Counted from the first letter of the stretch, positions 40,939 through 50,630 are shown. The stretch is 64,000 nucleotides of DNA from CAJCJE01 sp036494465 (GCA_036494465.1 DASXOJ010000267.1:1-64000), one strand, 5' to 3'. Numbers and translations: made by a program. Notes: generated from the letters alone by a model not told the origin.

Positions 40939-41108
40939 AGTTCCTTGATTGTCCCACGTGTCGCGAGCGCGGCAGTGTCCTGGCCAGCACGGCCGTGACC
41001 AGGCAAACACCGATCTCAGCCCAGAGCGTGACGCGCGCCGCAGTACCGAGGCCGGACGACGAACGACCACTGAGACCCGTATCGCAAACGTTGCATCGCG
41101 ATAGGTTC

Positions 41109-41118
41109 CGATATATCG
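41109..41118. promoter_or_regulatory. palindromic PadR-type operator
   Basis: CGATATATCG is a perfect 10-bp palindrome 57 bases upstream of the padR start, in the only AT-rich patch of the divergent region. PadR regulators often bind AT-rich palindromes with ATAT cores in their own promoters, so autoregulation is likely. Confidence 0.6.
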
Positions 41119-41175
41119 TTAGCGTCAGCAAGGCGGTAACAGCCGTCATGCCTACCTGAAACGGAGATATCAGCC

Positions 41176-42075
41176 ATGAGTAACAATCCATTCGATCCAG
41201 GCGCCCAGTCCTGGGACAACCCCTTCAGCGACATGCGGAGGGCGTTCCGCGAACGCATCCGCGAAGGACGCGGCCACCGGCACGATCACGATGAGCACGG
41301 CGGTCGCGGACACCACCACGGCGAGCATGGCGGTCGCGGCTTCGGCCCCGGCGGTTTCGGCCCGCGCGGCGTTGGCGACTTCGCCCAGCACGCCGGCCCG
41401 GTCGGCCCGCCAGAGGGCCTGCCCGGCTTCCCGCACCGTCCCGGTTTCGGCGGCCCTGGTTTCGGCGGTCCCGGTTTCGGTGGCCCCGGCTTCCCCTTCG
41501 GGCCCGGTTTCGGTCCTGGCGGGCGCGGCGGCCGGCGCGGTGAGCGTCGGGGCGGCGGTCACGGTCGTGGCCGGGCGCGTCGCGGCAACGTGCGCAACGC
41601 CGTGCTGATCCTGCTCAACGAGAAGCCCATGCACGGCTACGAGATCATCAAGGAAATCGCGAGCCGCAGCGGCGGTTGGTGGCGCCCGAGCCCCGGCTCG
41701 GTCTACCCGACCCTCCAGTTGCTGGCCGACGAGGGCCTGATCGTCACCCAACAGACCGACGACAGCGGCAAGCGGCTGTACGCAATCACTGACGAGGGCA
41801 AGGCCGAAGCGGCCAAGCTCGACAAGACCCCGCCGTGGGAGCAGGCCGCAGGCGACGTCGACGCAGGCGACGTGGCGCTGCGCGAAGCCCTGATGAGCCT
41901 GATGGACGCGGCTCGCCAGGTCGCCAATGTGGCCGGTCCGGAGTTGAAGACCAAGGCCACCAAGCTGATCACCGACACCCGTCGCGAGCTGTACCTGATC
42001 CTCGCCGACGCGGACCCCGCAGGCGCCGAAGAAGACACCGCGGAGGCTGAATCCGACGACACCGACGAGTCGTGA
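41176..42075 (+). CDS. PadR-family regulator with His/Gly-rich N-terminal extension
   Basis: A 299-residue regulator. Residues 30-55 are His-rich (HRHDHDEHGGRGHHHGEHGG), a likely metal site. Residues 56-135 are Gly/Pro/Phe repeats (PGFGG units) then Arg/Gly. The PadR winged helix starts near 136: RNAVLILLNEKPMHGYEIIK, WRPSPGSVYPTLQLLADEGL and RLYAITDEGKAEA. A helical dimerisation region and an acidic end (EEDTAEAESDDTDES) follow. ATG at 41176 has GGAG upstream. The palindrome at 41109 suggests self-control. The long disordered extension is the odd part. Confidence 0.9.
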   Translation: MSNNPFDPGAQSWDNPFSDMRRAFRERIREGRGHRHDHDEHGGRGHHHGEHGGRGFGPGGFGPRGVGDFAQHAGPVGPPEGLPGFPHRPGFGGPGFGGPGFGGPGFPFGPGFGPGGRGGRRGERRGGGHGRGRARRGNVRNAVLILLNEKPMHGYEIIKEIASRSGGWWRPSPGSVYPTLQLLADEGLIVTQQTDDSGKRLYAITDEGKAEAAKLDKTPPWEQAAGDVDAGDVALREALMSLMDAARQVANVAGPELKTKATKLITDTRRELYLILADADPAGAEEDTAEAESDDTDES

Positions 42076-42078
42076 TGC

Positions 42079-42792
42079 CTAGCCCGGCAGCAGTATCCCG
42101 GTCGGTTTCTCCCGGACATGGATCCGGTAGCCGACCGGGATGCTCAGCCCGGTGGCCTCGGCGATAGCCCGTTCGGCAACCCGCTCGGAGAACTCGATGC
42201 GCAACACCGAAGCCAGGCTCGCGGCATCCGCGAACCGCCACTCGGTGAGCACCTTCCGGCAGCGGAAGCCCTGCTCGGCGAAGAACGCCTCGACGTCCGC
42301 CAGGTCGTAGCTGGGAAGATCGGCCCGCATCCAGTCGCCGTAGGGCGCGCGCCCGACATCGAGATCCACGATGGCCAGCGCCCCGCCCGCCCGCAGCGCC
42401 CGATCCGCTTCCGCCATCCCAGGCTCACAGCCGCGCCCGAAGAAATACGCGGTGCGCGCGTGCACCAGGTCGACACTCGCATCCGGAACCGGTAGCCGTC
42501 CGGCGCCACCGGGTAGCACCGAGACGTTGGCCAACCCGGCGACGCGATCCCGGGCCCTGCGCACCAGCGGCCGATGCGGTTCCACCCCCAGCACGGAGCG
42601 CGCGGCGGCGGCGAACACCGGCAGGTGAAAGCCGTCGCCGCAGCCGACGTCCAGCACATCCCGCCCGGCCCAGTCACATTCCGCGCGCAACGCCGCCCAG
42701 ATCGCGCCATGTACGTCCTGCGCGCGGTTCTCGATCTCGTAGATCTCCGGCCAGTACCAGATGTTCGGGCTGGGCAGGGTGGGTTCGGCCAT
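42079..42792 (-). CDS. class I SAM-dependent methyltransferase
   Basis: A 237-residue methyltransferase with the SAM motif VLDVGCGDGFHLPVF near residue 47, GVEPHRPLVRRAR, DASVDLVHARTAYFFG and GGALAIVDLDVG. The N-terminus SPNIWYWPEIYEIENRAQD is distinctive. No substrate can be assigned. It follows cdsA closely: the stop and start form TGAGATG. It is convergent with padR, with 3 bases between stops. Confidence 0.85.
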   Translation of the reverse strand: MAEPTLPSPNIWYWPEIYEIENRAQDVHGAIWAALRAECDWAGRDVLDVGCGDGFHLPVFAAAARSVLGVEPHRPLVRRARDRVAGLANVSVLPGGAGRLPVPDASVDLVHARTAYFFGRGCEPGMAEADRALRAGGALAIVDLDVGRAPYGDWMRADLPSYDLADVEAFFAEQGFRCRKVLTEWRFADAASLASVLRIEFSERVAERAIAEATGLSIPVGYRIHVREKPTGILLPG

Positions 42793-42793
42793 C

Positions 42794-43948
42794 TCAGGCC
42801 GGGACGAACAACGTCAACAACATCCAGGCCGCGACGGCCGAAGGCAGCAACGAGTCGAGCCGGTCCATGAGGCCACCGTGGCCGGGCAGCAGATTGCCCA
42901 TGTCCTTGATGCCCAGGTCACGCTTGATCAACGACTCCACCAGGTCACCGCCGGTCGCGGTGATCACCAGCGCCACCCCGAACGGCACACCCAGGTACCA
43001 GTGCCCGTGCAGCAGCAGGTAAACCGACAGCGCACCGCCGATGATGCCCGCGACCAACGACCCGGCCAGCCCCTCCCAGGACTTCTTCGGGCTGATCGAC
43101 GGAGCCATCGGATGCTTGCCGAACAACACGCCCGCCACGTAGCCGCCGGTGTCCGAGCACACGCAGACGATCAGGAAGCACAACACGCGCGCAGCGCCGT
43201 CACGCGGCTCCACCAGCAACGCGGCGAACGTCGCGAACAACGCGACATAGGTCAACGTGAAGATCGATGCGGTGACATCGCGCAGATAGTTCTCGCTGCC
43301 GCCCCGGAAACGCCAGAACAGGCAGCCCAGCACGGTCAACACGAACGCGACGAAAACCCCGTTGGTACCGAACGGCCAGGACAGCCAGAGCATCGCCTGG
43401 CCGCCGACCAACACCGGCACCAACGCGACCTCGATCTTGGCCGCCCGCCGCAACGCACCCGCGAGTTCGATCGTCGCCACGACCACGGCGGCCGCGACGA
43501 CTCCGATGAACAACTCGCGGATGGTCAACAGCGACACGAGCACAACCGCGCCGAGCGCGACCCCGACCGCGATCGCCGACCGCAGATCCCGACCCGCCTT
43601 GGAAACCTTCGCAGCGACCGGCTCAGCCGCCGCATCCTCGCCGACCCGCGCGCCCGGCTCCAGCACACCCTCACCGGCGCGCACACCCGATTCCGCTGCG
43701 CCCGGCTCGAGTGCATCCTCGCTGGCCGGCACGCCCGGCTCCGCCACACCCTCACCGGCCCGCACACCCGATTCCGCTGCGCCCGCAACCGTCGGCGCAT
43801 GCCCGTTCGCGGCGGGCCTGTGGCCGTTGGGCGAACCAGCATCGCCTTTCGCAGGCACGTCTTTGCCCGCAGGCTCATCGGCGGACGCCGACTGCCCGGG
43901 TGCCCGTCCGTCGGGAGCCGCGTTGCCCATCAGGTTCTCGATACTCAC
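42794..43948 (-). CDS. cdsA: phosphatidate cytidylyltransferase
   Basis: A 384-residue integral membrane enzyme making CDP-diacylglycerol from phosphatidate and CTP. The C-terminal signature KRDLGIKDMGNLLPGHGGLMDRLDS is present; SDTGGYVAGVLFGKHPMAP and SPKKSWEG precede it. About eight membrane segments lie from residue 125 onward. The first ~115 residues are an Ala/Gly/Glu/Pro-rich cytoplasmic extension with an in-frame duplication (AAESGVRAGEGV twice). The duplicated tail is unusual. It belongs to the rpsB-tsf-pyrH-frr-cdsA group. Confidence 0.93.
   Translation of the reverse strand: MSIENLMGNAAPDGRAPGQSASADEPAGKDVPAKGDAGSPNGHRPAANGHAPTVAGAAESGVRAGEGVAEPGVPASEDALEPGAAESGVRAGEGVLEPGARVGEDAAAEPVAAKVSKAGRDLRSAIAVGVALGAVVLVSLLTIRELFIGVVAAAVVVATIELAGALRRAAKIEVALVPVLVGGQAMLWLSWPFGTNGVFVAFVLTVLGCLFWRFRGGSENYLRDVTASIFTLTYVALFATFAALLVEPRDGAARVLCFLIVCVCSDTGGYVAGVLFGKHPMAPSISPKKSWEGLAGSLVAGIIGGALSVYLLLHGHWYLGVPFGVALVITATGGDLVESLIKRDLGIKDMGNLLPGHGGLMDRLDSLLPSAVAAWMLLTLFVPA
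43664..43785 (-). repeat. 41-bp direct repeat inside cdsA, 81-bp period
   Basis: Positions 43664-43704 and 43745-43785 are identical except for one base. The 81-bp spacing equals 27 codons, so gain or loss of a copy keeps the cdsA frame. It encodes the repeated segment in the CdsA extension. Confidence 0.85.
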
Positions 43949-43967
43949 TTCGCCTGGCCGTCGTCGC

Positions 43968-44525
43968 TCAGACTTCGAGCAGTTCGGCTTCCTTGTGCTT
44001 CATCAGCTCGTCGACCTGCGCGACATATCGATCCGTGACGTTCTGCAGTTCCTTCTCCGCCCGCACGACGTCGTCCTCGCCCGCTTCGCCGTCCTTCTGG
44101 ATACGGTCCAGCTCTTCCTTGGCCCTGCGTCGCACGTTGCGGATCGAAACCTTGGCGTCCTCGCCCTTGGTCTTCGCCAGCTTCACCATTTCGCGCCGCC
44201 GTTCCTCGGACAGCTGCGGGAACACCACGCGAATGATCGTGCCGTCGTTACCCGGGTTCACGCCGAGGTCCGAGTCGCGGATCGCCCTCTCGATGTTGGT
44301 CAGCTGACTGTTGTCGAACGGCTTGACGATCGCCATCCGCGCTTCCGGAATGTTGATCGCGGCCATCTGGTTGAGCGGGGTCATCGACCCGTAGTACTCG
44401 ACGTTGATCCGCGCGAACATGGCCGGAGTAGCGCGACCGGTGCGTACCGCGCTGAGCTCGTCCTTGGCGACGGACACCGCTTTTTCCATCTTCTCCTCGG
44501 CGTCGAAGAGAGTCTCGTCGATCAC
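43968..44525 (-). CDS. frr: ribosome recycling factor
   Basis: A 185-residue RRF that, with EF-G, splits post-termination ribosomes. The helical bundle and family motifs are clear: VRTGRATPAMFARINVEYYGSMTPLNQMAAINIPEARM, then PFDNSQLTNIERAIRDSDLGVNP and RREMVKLAKTKGEDAKVSIRNVRRRA are all at expected spots. Length is standard. It lies 50 bases after pyrH and 19 bases before cdsA. Confidence 0.97.
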   Translation of the reverse strand: MIDETLFDAEEKMEKAVSVAKDELSAVRTGRATPAMFARINVEYYGSMTPLNQMAAINIPEARMAIVKPFDNSQLTNIERAIRDSDLGVNPGNDGTIIRVVFPQLSEERRREMVKLAKTKGEDAKVSIRNVRRRAKEELDRIQKDGEAGEDDVVRAEKELQNVTDRYVAQVDELMKHKEAELLEV

Positions 44526-44575
44526 GGCTACTCCTAGGTGTGCGCGCTTACCGGGCTCTTCGTGAAGCAGGCGTC

Positions 44576-45364
44576 CTACGCGGAACGCCGACTGCCGGGC
44601 GTTCCGACGAACGTCCCGATCTTCTCACCACGCACCGCCCTGGCGATGTTCCCCTCGGTGAGCAGATTGAACACGATCATCGGCATATTGTTGTCCATGC
44701 AGAGGCTGAACGCGGTCGCATCGGCGACCTTCAGCCCCCGTTCGAGTGCTTCCCGGTGCGTGATCTGGGTCAGCAGCTGGGCCGAGGGGTCCTTCCTCGG
44801 GTCGGCGGTGTAGACGCCATCGACCGCCTTGCCCATCAGCACGACCTCGCAGTTGATCTCCAGTGCGCGCTGGGCGGCCGGGGTGTCGGTGGAGAAGTAC
44901 GGCATGCCCATGCCGCCACCGAAGATCACCACACGGCCCTTTTCCAAGTGCCGCATCGCGCGCCGGGGAATGTAGGGCTCGGCGACCTGTCCCATCGTGA
45001 TCGCGGTCTGCACGCGGGTGTCGATGCCGTGTTCGCGTTCCAGAAAGTCTTGCAGCGCAAGGCAGTTCATCACGGTGCCGAGCATGCCCATGTAGTCCGA
45101 ACGGGACCGGTCCATGCCGCGCTGTTCCAGTTCCGCACCGCGGAAGAAGTTGCCGCCACCGATCACGATGGCCATCTGCACGCCACTGCGCACCACGTCT
45201 GCGACCTGTCGCGCGACGGTCTGCACGACGTCCGGGTCGACGCCGACGGAACCGCCGCCGAACATTTCCCCGCCAAGCTTGAGCAACACCCGGCCGTAGC
45301 CAACCGAGGGAAGAGCGTCGTTGTCCGCCGTTACCGGCGCGATCTGCTGTTCTGCTGTCGTCAC
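44576..45364 (-). CDS. pyrH: uridylate kinase
   Basis: A 262-residue UMP kinase of the amino-acid kinase fold, making UDP and allosterically controlled by GTP/UTP in relatives. Motifs: VLLKLGGEMFGGG, MAIVIGGGNFFRGAEL, DYMGMLGTVMNCLALQDFLE, FGGGMGMPYFSTDTPAAQRA and LMGKAVDGVYTADPRKDP. GTG at 45364 was chosen over the upstream ATG because GAGGAGA lies just before it; the first ~20 residues are variable. A terminator lies between tsf and this gene, so it probably has its own promoter. Confidence 0.96.
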   Translation of the reverse strand: MTTAEQQIAPVTADNDALPSVGYGRVLLKLGGEMFGGGSVGVDPDVVQTVARQVADVVRSGVQMAIVIGGGNFFRGAELEQRGMDRSRSDYMGMLGTVMNCLALQDFLEREHGIDTRVQTAITMGQVAEPYIPRRAMRHLEKGRVVIFGGGMGMPYFSTDTPAAQRALEINCEVVLMGKAVDGVYTADPRKDPSAQLLTQITHREALERGLKVADATAFSLCMDNNMPMIVFNLLTEGNIARAVRGEKIGTFVGTPGSRRSA

Positions 45365-45469
45365 GGCCCTCTCCTCGCCCATTTCACCTGCTCCCCCGCT
45401 GTTGAAGACGTGCTAGCCGCCGCACCGCGCCCCGCACGCGCGGCATTCGTCGACCGGCGAACATGACGA

Positions 45470-45514
45470 AGCGGGGCCACCGCGGAGAACGCAACTCCGC
45501 GGTAGGACCCCGCT
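45470..45514 (-). terminator. terminator after tsf
   Basis: On the minus strand an outer stem (AGCGGGG with CCCCGCT) and an inner 9-bp stem (ACCGCGGAG-type) stack around a 7-base loop, starting 13 bases past the tsf stop. TTCGTCATG follows, with only a weak T-run. It separates rpsB-tsf from pyrH-frr-cdsA. Confidence 0.8.
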
Positions 45515-45526
45515 GTCAGCCATGGC

Positions 45527-46345
45527 TCAGGGCTGCCCGACCTCGAACCGGGCGAACCGGGTGACCGTGACACCGGCCTCGTCGAGCACCGACTTCACGG
45601 TCTTCTTCGACTCCTGGACCGACGACTGCTCCAGCAGCACGACATCCTTGAAGAAGCCGTTCAGGCGACCGTCGATGATCTTGGGCAGCGCCTGCTCCGG
45701 CTTGCCTTCCTCGCGCGCGGTCTCCTCGGCGATCCGACGCTCGGTGGCCACCAGGTCGGCGGGCACCTCGTCGCGGGAGACGTAGCGCGGCTTCATCGCG
45801 GCAATCTGCATCGCGGTCTGCCGAGCCGCGTCGCCGTTGTCGCCGGTGTACTCGACCAGCACGCCCACGGCGGGCGGCAGGTCCGAGGCCCGACGGTGCA
45901 GGTAGGTGGAGACGACGCCGTCGAAAACGACGACCCGGCGCAGCTCCAGCTTCTCGCCGATCTTGGCGGACAGCTCCTGCAGCGCGGCGTCGACAGTCTT
46001 GCCGTCGCCCATGTCGGCGACCTTCAGGGCCTCGACATCGCTGATGTCCTGCGCCTTGGCCACCTTGACGATCTTCTCGGCCAGCTCGACGAAGTCGGCG
46101 CTCTTGGCCACGAAGTCGGTCTCGCAGTTCAGCTCGACCATGACGCCGTCCTCGGCGATGACCAGGCCGTTGGCAGTGGTGCGCTCGGCGCGCTTGCCAA
46201 CGTCCTTGGCACCCTTGATGCGCAGCAGCTCAACGGCCTTGTCCAGGTCGCCGTCGGTGTCCTCCAGCGCCTTCTTGCAGTTCATCATGCCGGCGCCGGT
46301 GATCTCACGCAGCCGCTTCACATCGGCAGCGGTGTAGTTCGCCAT
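45527..46345 (-). CDS. tsf: elongation factor Ts
   Basis: A 272-residue nucleotide exchange factor for EF-Tu. The N-terminal domain ADVKRLREITGAGMMNCKKALEDTDGDLDKAVELLR and the core NCETDFVAKSADFVELA are characteristic. The C-terminal GFFKDVVLLEQSSVQ is typical. ATG at 46345 and standard length. It is the second gene of the rpsB-tsf pair, with a stable hairpin in the intergenic space. Confidence 0.97.
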   Translation of the reverse strand: MANYTAADVKRLREITGAGMMNCKKALEDTDGDLDKAVELLRIKGAKDVGKRAERTTANGLVIAEDGVMVELNCETDFVAKSADFVELAEKIVKVAKAQDISDVEALKVADMGDGKTVDAALQELSAKIGEKLELRRVVVFDGVVSTYLHRRASDLPPAVGVLVEYTGDNGDAARQTAMQIAAMKPRYVSRDEVPADLVATERRIAEETAREEGKPEQALPKIIDGRLNGFFKDVVLLEQSSVQESKKTVKSVLDEAGVTVTRFARFEVGQP

Positions 46346-46405
46346 CGTGCGTTATCCGTTCCTTCCGCGGTTCACGCGCGGTTTGGTAGCCCTGGTTTGA
46401 TGCCA

Positions 46406-46440
46406 CTCCGGCAGGGTCTGCGGCACAGACCCTGCCGGAG
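46406..46440 (-). other. 15-bp hairpin between rpsB and tsf
   Basis: CTCCGGCAGGGTCTG and its exact complement flank a 5-base loop. On the transcribed minus strand a run of seven T precedes the stem instead of following it, so it is not a standard terminator in this direction. It could act as an attenuator, processing site or mRNA stabiliser that sets the S2/EF-Ts ratio. Confidence 0.7.
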
Positions 46441-46454
46441 CGAAAAAAATTCGA

Positions 46455-47333
<879 letters not shown>

Positions 47334-47693
47334 GGCCTGATTCGCACCTCGTCTATCGGGCGTACCGGACCGGCCGGTACGCGGTTTCGGTTGTCACGGA
47401 AGGTCGGGTGACCTGCCGCCCTGGTGCCATACCGACGCCCCGACCCGGCACTGTGCAAACCACTGTCGGGACCGCGAGACGCCGTGCCCGCCGAGATGAA
47501 CTCCTCGACGGATCGCATGGCACGCGAAGTCGCCCCGTGCGCACACGGGACGCGTAAATAGTGTACCGCGCCCGGCAGGCAGATTTCCCAATCGGGCCTC
47601 GTCACGGCCTCGGTTATCCACAACCGGCCCCGCCATCCACAGATTTTCCGCGCCCGCACCGCCGCCTGCTCGATGTCGAGCACTGTTGCCACC
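47334..47693. promoter_or_regulatory. rpsB leader and divergent intergenic region
   Basis: About 340-360 bp separate the divergent rpsB and peptidase genes. On the minus strand a TACACT at about 47557-47562 could be the rpsB -10 box. Close behind it is a small hairpin (CCCGTG/CACGGG at about 47538-47553). That predicts an rpsB leader of about 210 nt, long enough for S2 autoregulation. No convincing gene was seen here. Confidence 0.4.
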
Positions 47694-48596
47694 ATGATCA
47701 ACCCGCAGAAACCCCGCCTGCTCCGCGTCCCGGCTGGGCTCCGCTGGCCCACGGTCAACTCGGGCTGCGCACACACCGACCCACTGGGCAGCATCACCAT
47801 CACCAGATCGGCCATCCGCTACCTGACCAGGTCCCGAGCCCGCCGCCGCGCCAAGACCCGGCGCAGACGCACGATCGCGATGGCCCTGCTGACCCTCGCC
47901 CTGCTCGCGACGACCGCCACCATCACCGCCACCACCGCATCAGCGAGCTCCCCTGCCGCTCCGGCCGCCACGGCTCTGGCCGCCGCCCCCGCTACAGCTT
48001 CGGCTACTGCTCCGGGCTCCGGTCCCGCCGCTGCCTCGGCCACTGTCCCGGGCTCCGGTCCCGCCGCTCCTGCGAGCCCGCCCGTCGAGCCCGCGCCCAC
48101 CGACCCAGCCAACACTCCCGTATCGCCCGGCGCGGCTGGGCCGACCGCACACTTCTCCTGGCCGCTGCCCCCACCGCACCCGGTCCTACGCCCCTTCCAA
48201 CCACCCGCGACGCCCTACGGACCCGGTCATCGCGGCGTCGACCTCGGCGGTTCCGTCGGCGAGCCGGTGTTCGCGGCAGGCGATGGCCTGGTCCTCTACG
48301 CGGGCCCGCTGTTCAACTGCGAGCTGATCTCCATCGAGCACCCCGGCGGCCTGCGCACCACCTACACGCCGGTCATGCCGTCCGTGCACGTCGGCCAGGA
48401 GGTCGCGCGGCGGCAGCAGATCGGCACCCTGCTCGCGGCGCAACCCGGCTGCCCCGAGGAGGTCGGCAACAACGGCACCGGCCCGCCGGTCTTCCTGTAC
48501 TGGGGCGTGCACCGGGATCGGAACTACCTTGACCCGCTGCGCCTCGTCGAGACCGGGGAGATTCGGCTGCTGCCCTGGCCGGGTGATGGTCAGTGA
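47694..48596 (+). CDS. secreted M23 (LytM-type) peptidase
   Basis: An exported peptidoglycan-binding or -cleaving protein. The C-terminal domain has HRGVDLGGSVGEPVFAAGDG (the HxxxD zinc motif) and YWGVHRD with the last His of a partial HxH site. A signal-like hydrophobic stretch MALLTLALLATTATITA begins at the ATG at 47880, followed by an Ala/Pro/Gly/Ser linker with a repeated SATxPGSGPAA unit. ATG codons at 47673 and 47694 give a basic 60-residue preface of doubtful reality, so the true start could be 47880. It is divergent from rpsB, as recalled for mycobacteria. Confidence 0.78.
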   Translation: MINPQKPRLLRVPAGLRWPTVNSGCAHTDPLGSITITRSAIRYLTRSRARRRAKTRRRRTIAMALLTLALLATTATITATTASASSPAAPAATALAAAPATASATAPGSGPAAASATVPGSGPAAPASPPVEPAPTDPANTPVSPGAAGPTAHFSWPLPPPHPVLRPFQPPATPYGPGHRGVDLGGSVGEPVFAAGDGLVLYAGPLFNCELISIEHPGGLRTTYTPVMPSVHVGQEVARRQQIGTLLAAQPGCPEEVGNNGTGPPVFLYWGVHRDRNYLDPLRLVETGEIRLLPWPGDGQ

Positions 48597-48603
48597 CAGT
48601 TGA

Positions 48604-49632
48604 TCAAGCGTCGACCTGCTCGACGAGTTTCGTACGCAGCCGCAGCACGGCGCGCGTGTGCAGTTGGCAGACCCGCGACTCGGTCACGCCCAACACCCGC
48701 CCGATCTCGGCCAGGGTCAGGTTTTCGAAGTAGTACAGGGTCACCACGATCCGGTCCCGCTCGGCCAGCTGCGCAATGGCCTCGGCTAGCTGCCTGCGGT
48801 TGTCCTGGTCGACCAGTTTGGCGACCGGATCATCGGCGGTGTCGTCGGGCAGCATTTCGGCGAGCGACATCGTGCCCGCGCCGCCGACGGTCAGTTCGTC
48901 GAGCGCGACGACGCTGGTCAGGTTGAACTGCGCGTAGAGGTCCCGCAGCTCGCCGACCTTGATCTGCAACTCGGTGGCGAGCTCGACATCGGTCGGAGTG
49001 CGTTGTAATTGGTTGCCCAGCCGTTCGAGGGCGCGTTCGACATCGCGCGCCCGGCCGCGGATCGAGCGGGGCACCCAGTCCTGCGAGCGCAGCTCGTCCA
49101 GGATCGCGCCGCGGATGCGCTGCATCGCGTAGGTCTCGAACTTCAGGCCGCGCTCGGGCTCGAACTTCTCGATGGCGTCGACCAGCCCGAAGATCCCGGA
49201 CTGCACCAGGTCGGCGATGTCGATGTGCGCGGGCAAACCGGTACCGACACGGCCCGCAACGTACTTGACCAGCGGCGCGTAGTGCAGCATGAGCCGGTCG
49301 CGCTGCGGCTGCGCCTGCGCGGAGCCGTACGCGCGCCACAGCGCGACGATGCCTGCTTCGACCTCGTCCGCGGTGCGGTGGTCGCCGGGCAGGACGCCAT
49401 CCGGCTGGCCCACCCCGAACGGGGTCGTACTGCCGTGGCCACCATCGCGCAGCGATCCGGTGATCACCGGCGCCGGCGAGGATGCCGAAACGGGTGCAAC
49501 GGGCTCCGAATGGTCCACGTGTGGATACGCCTCCGGCAGTGCGGCATCGGCGACCGGTGCCTGGGCCGCCCGATTTGTCGGCGGTGTCGGCGTACCCACC
49601 CGGTCACCGCGACCGGGGATGGGTCTGGTCAT
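48604..49632 (-). CDS. whiG: RNA polymerase sigma factor WhiG/FliA type
   Basis: A 342-residue alternative sigma factor. Region 2 contains LVKYVAGRVGTGLPAHIDIADLVQSGIFGLVDAIEKFEPERGLKFETYA and RIRGAILDELRSQDWVPRSIR. Region 3 has TDVELATELQI. Region 4 has LAEIGRVLGVTESRVCQLHTRAV. This is the FliA/WhiG layout. In Streptomyces WhiG commits aerial hyphae to sporulation, so the host may differentiate. The first 85 residues are a variable Pro/Ala-rich extension. ATG at 49632 follows GAAGG. It overlaps the xerC end by 29 bases. Confidence 0.93.
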   Translation of the reverse strand: MTRPIPGRGDRVGTPTPPTNRAAQAPVADAALPEAYPHVDHSEPVAPVSASSPAPVITGSLRDGGHGSTTPFGVGQPDGVLPGDHRTADEVEAGIVALWRAYGSAQAQPQRDRLMLHYAPLVKYVAGRVGTGLPAHIDIADLVQSGIFGLVDAIEKFEPERGLKFETYAMQRIRGAILDELRSQDWVPRSIRGRARDVERALERLGNQLQRTPTDVELATELQIKVGELRDLYAQFNLTSVVALDELTVGGAGTMSLAEMLPDDTADDPVAKLVDQDNRRQLAEAIAQLAERDRIVVTLYYFENLTLAEIGRVLGVTESRVCQLHTRAVLRLRTKLVEQVDA

Positions 49633-50563
49633 GAATCGCCTTCAACCGCTCGACAGTGACATGGGTGTAGAGCTGCGTGGTGGCGAGCGTAGCGTGACCA
49701 AGCAGTTCTTGGACGCTGCGTAGGTCGGCGCCGCCCTCCAGCAAATGCGTAGCGGCACTGTGCCGTAACCCGTGTGGACCAACGTCCGCCGCGCCCGAAA
49801 CCGTGCCCACTGCATCATGCACCGTGCGTCTTGCGGTTCGCGGATCGAGGCGCCCACCCCTGCTACCCAGGAAGAACGCTGGTCCGGACGCTGCCGAGAA
49901 CAGCCTTGGTCTGCCGCGTTCCTGCCATCGGCGCAACACGCGTTCGGCCGGTATCCCGAATGGCACGGTCCGTTCGCGACGCCCTTTCCCGAGCACACGT
50001 ATCACCCGACGGGAGTAGTCGACATCGTCGACGTCCAATCCGCACAATTCAGACACACGAACACCAGTCGCATAAAGCAACTCGACCACAGCCTGGTCAC
50101 GCAGCGCAACCGGGTCCGCCTGTTCGGCGCCGATTTCGGCCGCCGCAAGCGCCTCGGCAGCCTGCTCCGGACGGAGCACCGCAGGCAGGTTCCGGTGTTG
50201 CTTCGGCGCGACCAGGCGTTGGCCAGGGTCGGTCGAGAGCACATCGTTGTGCGCCGCCCACGCGGTGAACGTGCGCGCCGCCGCCGAGCGCCGGGCCAGC
50301 GTGCTGCGACTGACGCCCTCGGCGCGCAACGCGGCGAGCCAGGACCGCAACACCGCCAGATCCAACGCGGCCAGCTCACCGGTGCCGGTCAAGTGGGTCA
50401 GCAGGGAAACGACGTCGCCGATGTAGGCCCGGACCGAGTGCTCGGACAGGTCGCGCTCGAGTCGCAGGTGCCGCTCGAACGCGTCGACCGCCGCCGCGCT
50501 CGCCGTCGGCAGCTCGGCCCTGGCCCGCAGCAAGCTGCGCCGCTTGGACTTCTCCGCCGCCAT
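49604..50563 (-). CDS. xerC: XerC-like tyrosine recombinase
   Basis: A 319-residue site-specific recombinase, expected to resolve chromosome dimers at dif with XerD. The N-terminal SAM-like core-binding domain has LERDLSEHSVRAYIGDVVSLL. The catalytic set is complete: R in ATGVRVSELCGLDV, K in VLGKGRRERTVPF, H-R in GPHGLRHSAATHLL, H in LGHATLATTQLYTHV and the Tyr in the same segment. ATG at 50563 is preferred over an upstream TTG at 50599. Conserved position between dprA and whiG argues for a housekeeping role, not a mobile element. Confidence 0.92.
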   Translation of the reverse strand: MAAEKSKRRSLLRARAELPTASAAAVDAFERHLRLERDLSEHSVRAYIGDVVSLLTHLTGTGELAALDLAVLRSWLAALRAEGVSRSTLARRSAAARTFTAWAAHNDVLSTDPGQRLVAPKQHRNLPAVLRPEQAAEALAAAEIGAEQADPVALRDQAVVELLYATGVRVSELCGLDVDDVDYSRRVIRVLGKGRRERTVPFGIPAERVLRRWQERGRPRLFSAASGPAFFLGSRGGRLDPRTARRTVHDAVGTVSGAADVGPHGLRHSAATHLLEGGADLRSVQELLGHATLATTQLYTHVTVERLKAIHDQTHPRSR

Positions 50564-50630
50564 GTCCGCAACGCTGCGCCACGGCGACGAATCGGTCAAG
50601 CATCGCCACGCGAGCGAGCAGGAAGTCAGT

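Noticed and set aside
49604..50563. XerC-like recombinase as a mobile-element integrase
   Set aside because: It sits in the conserved dprA-xerC-whiG order with no attachment-site repeats or cargo nearby.
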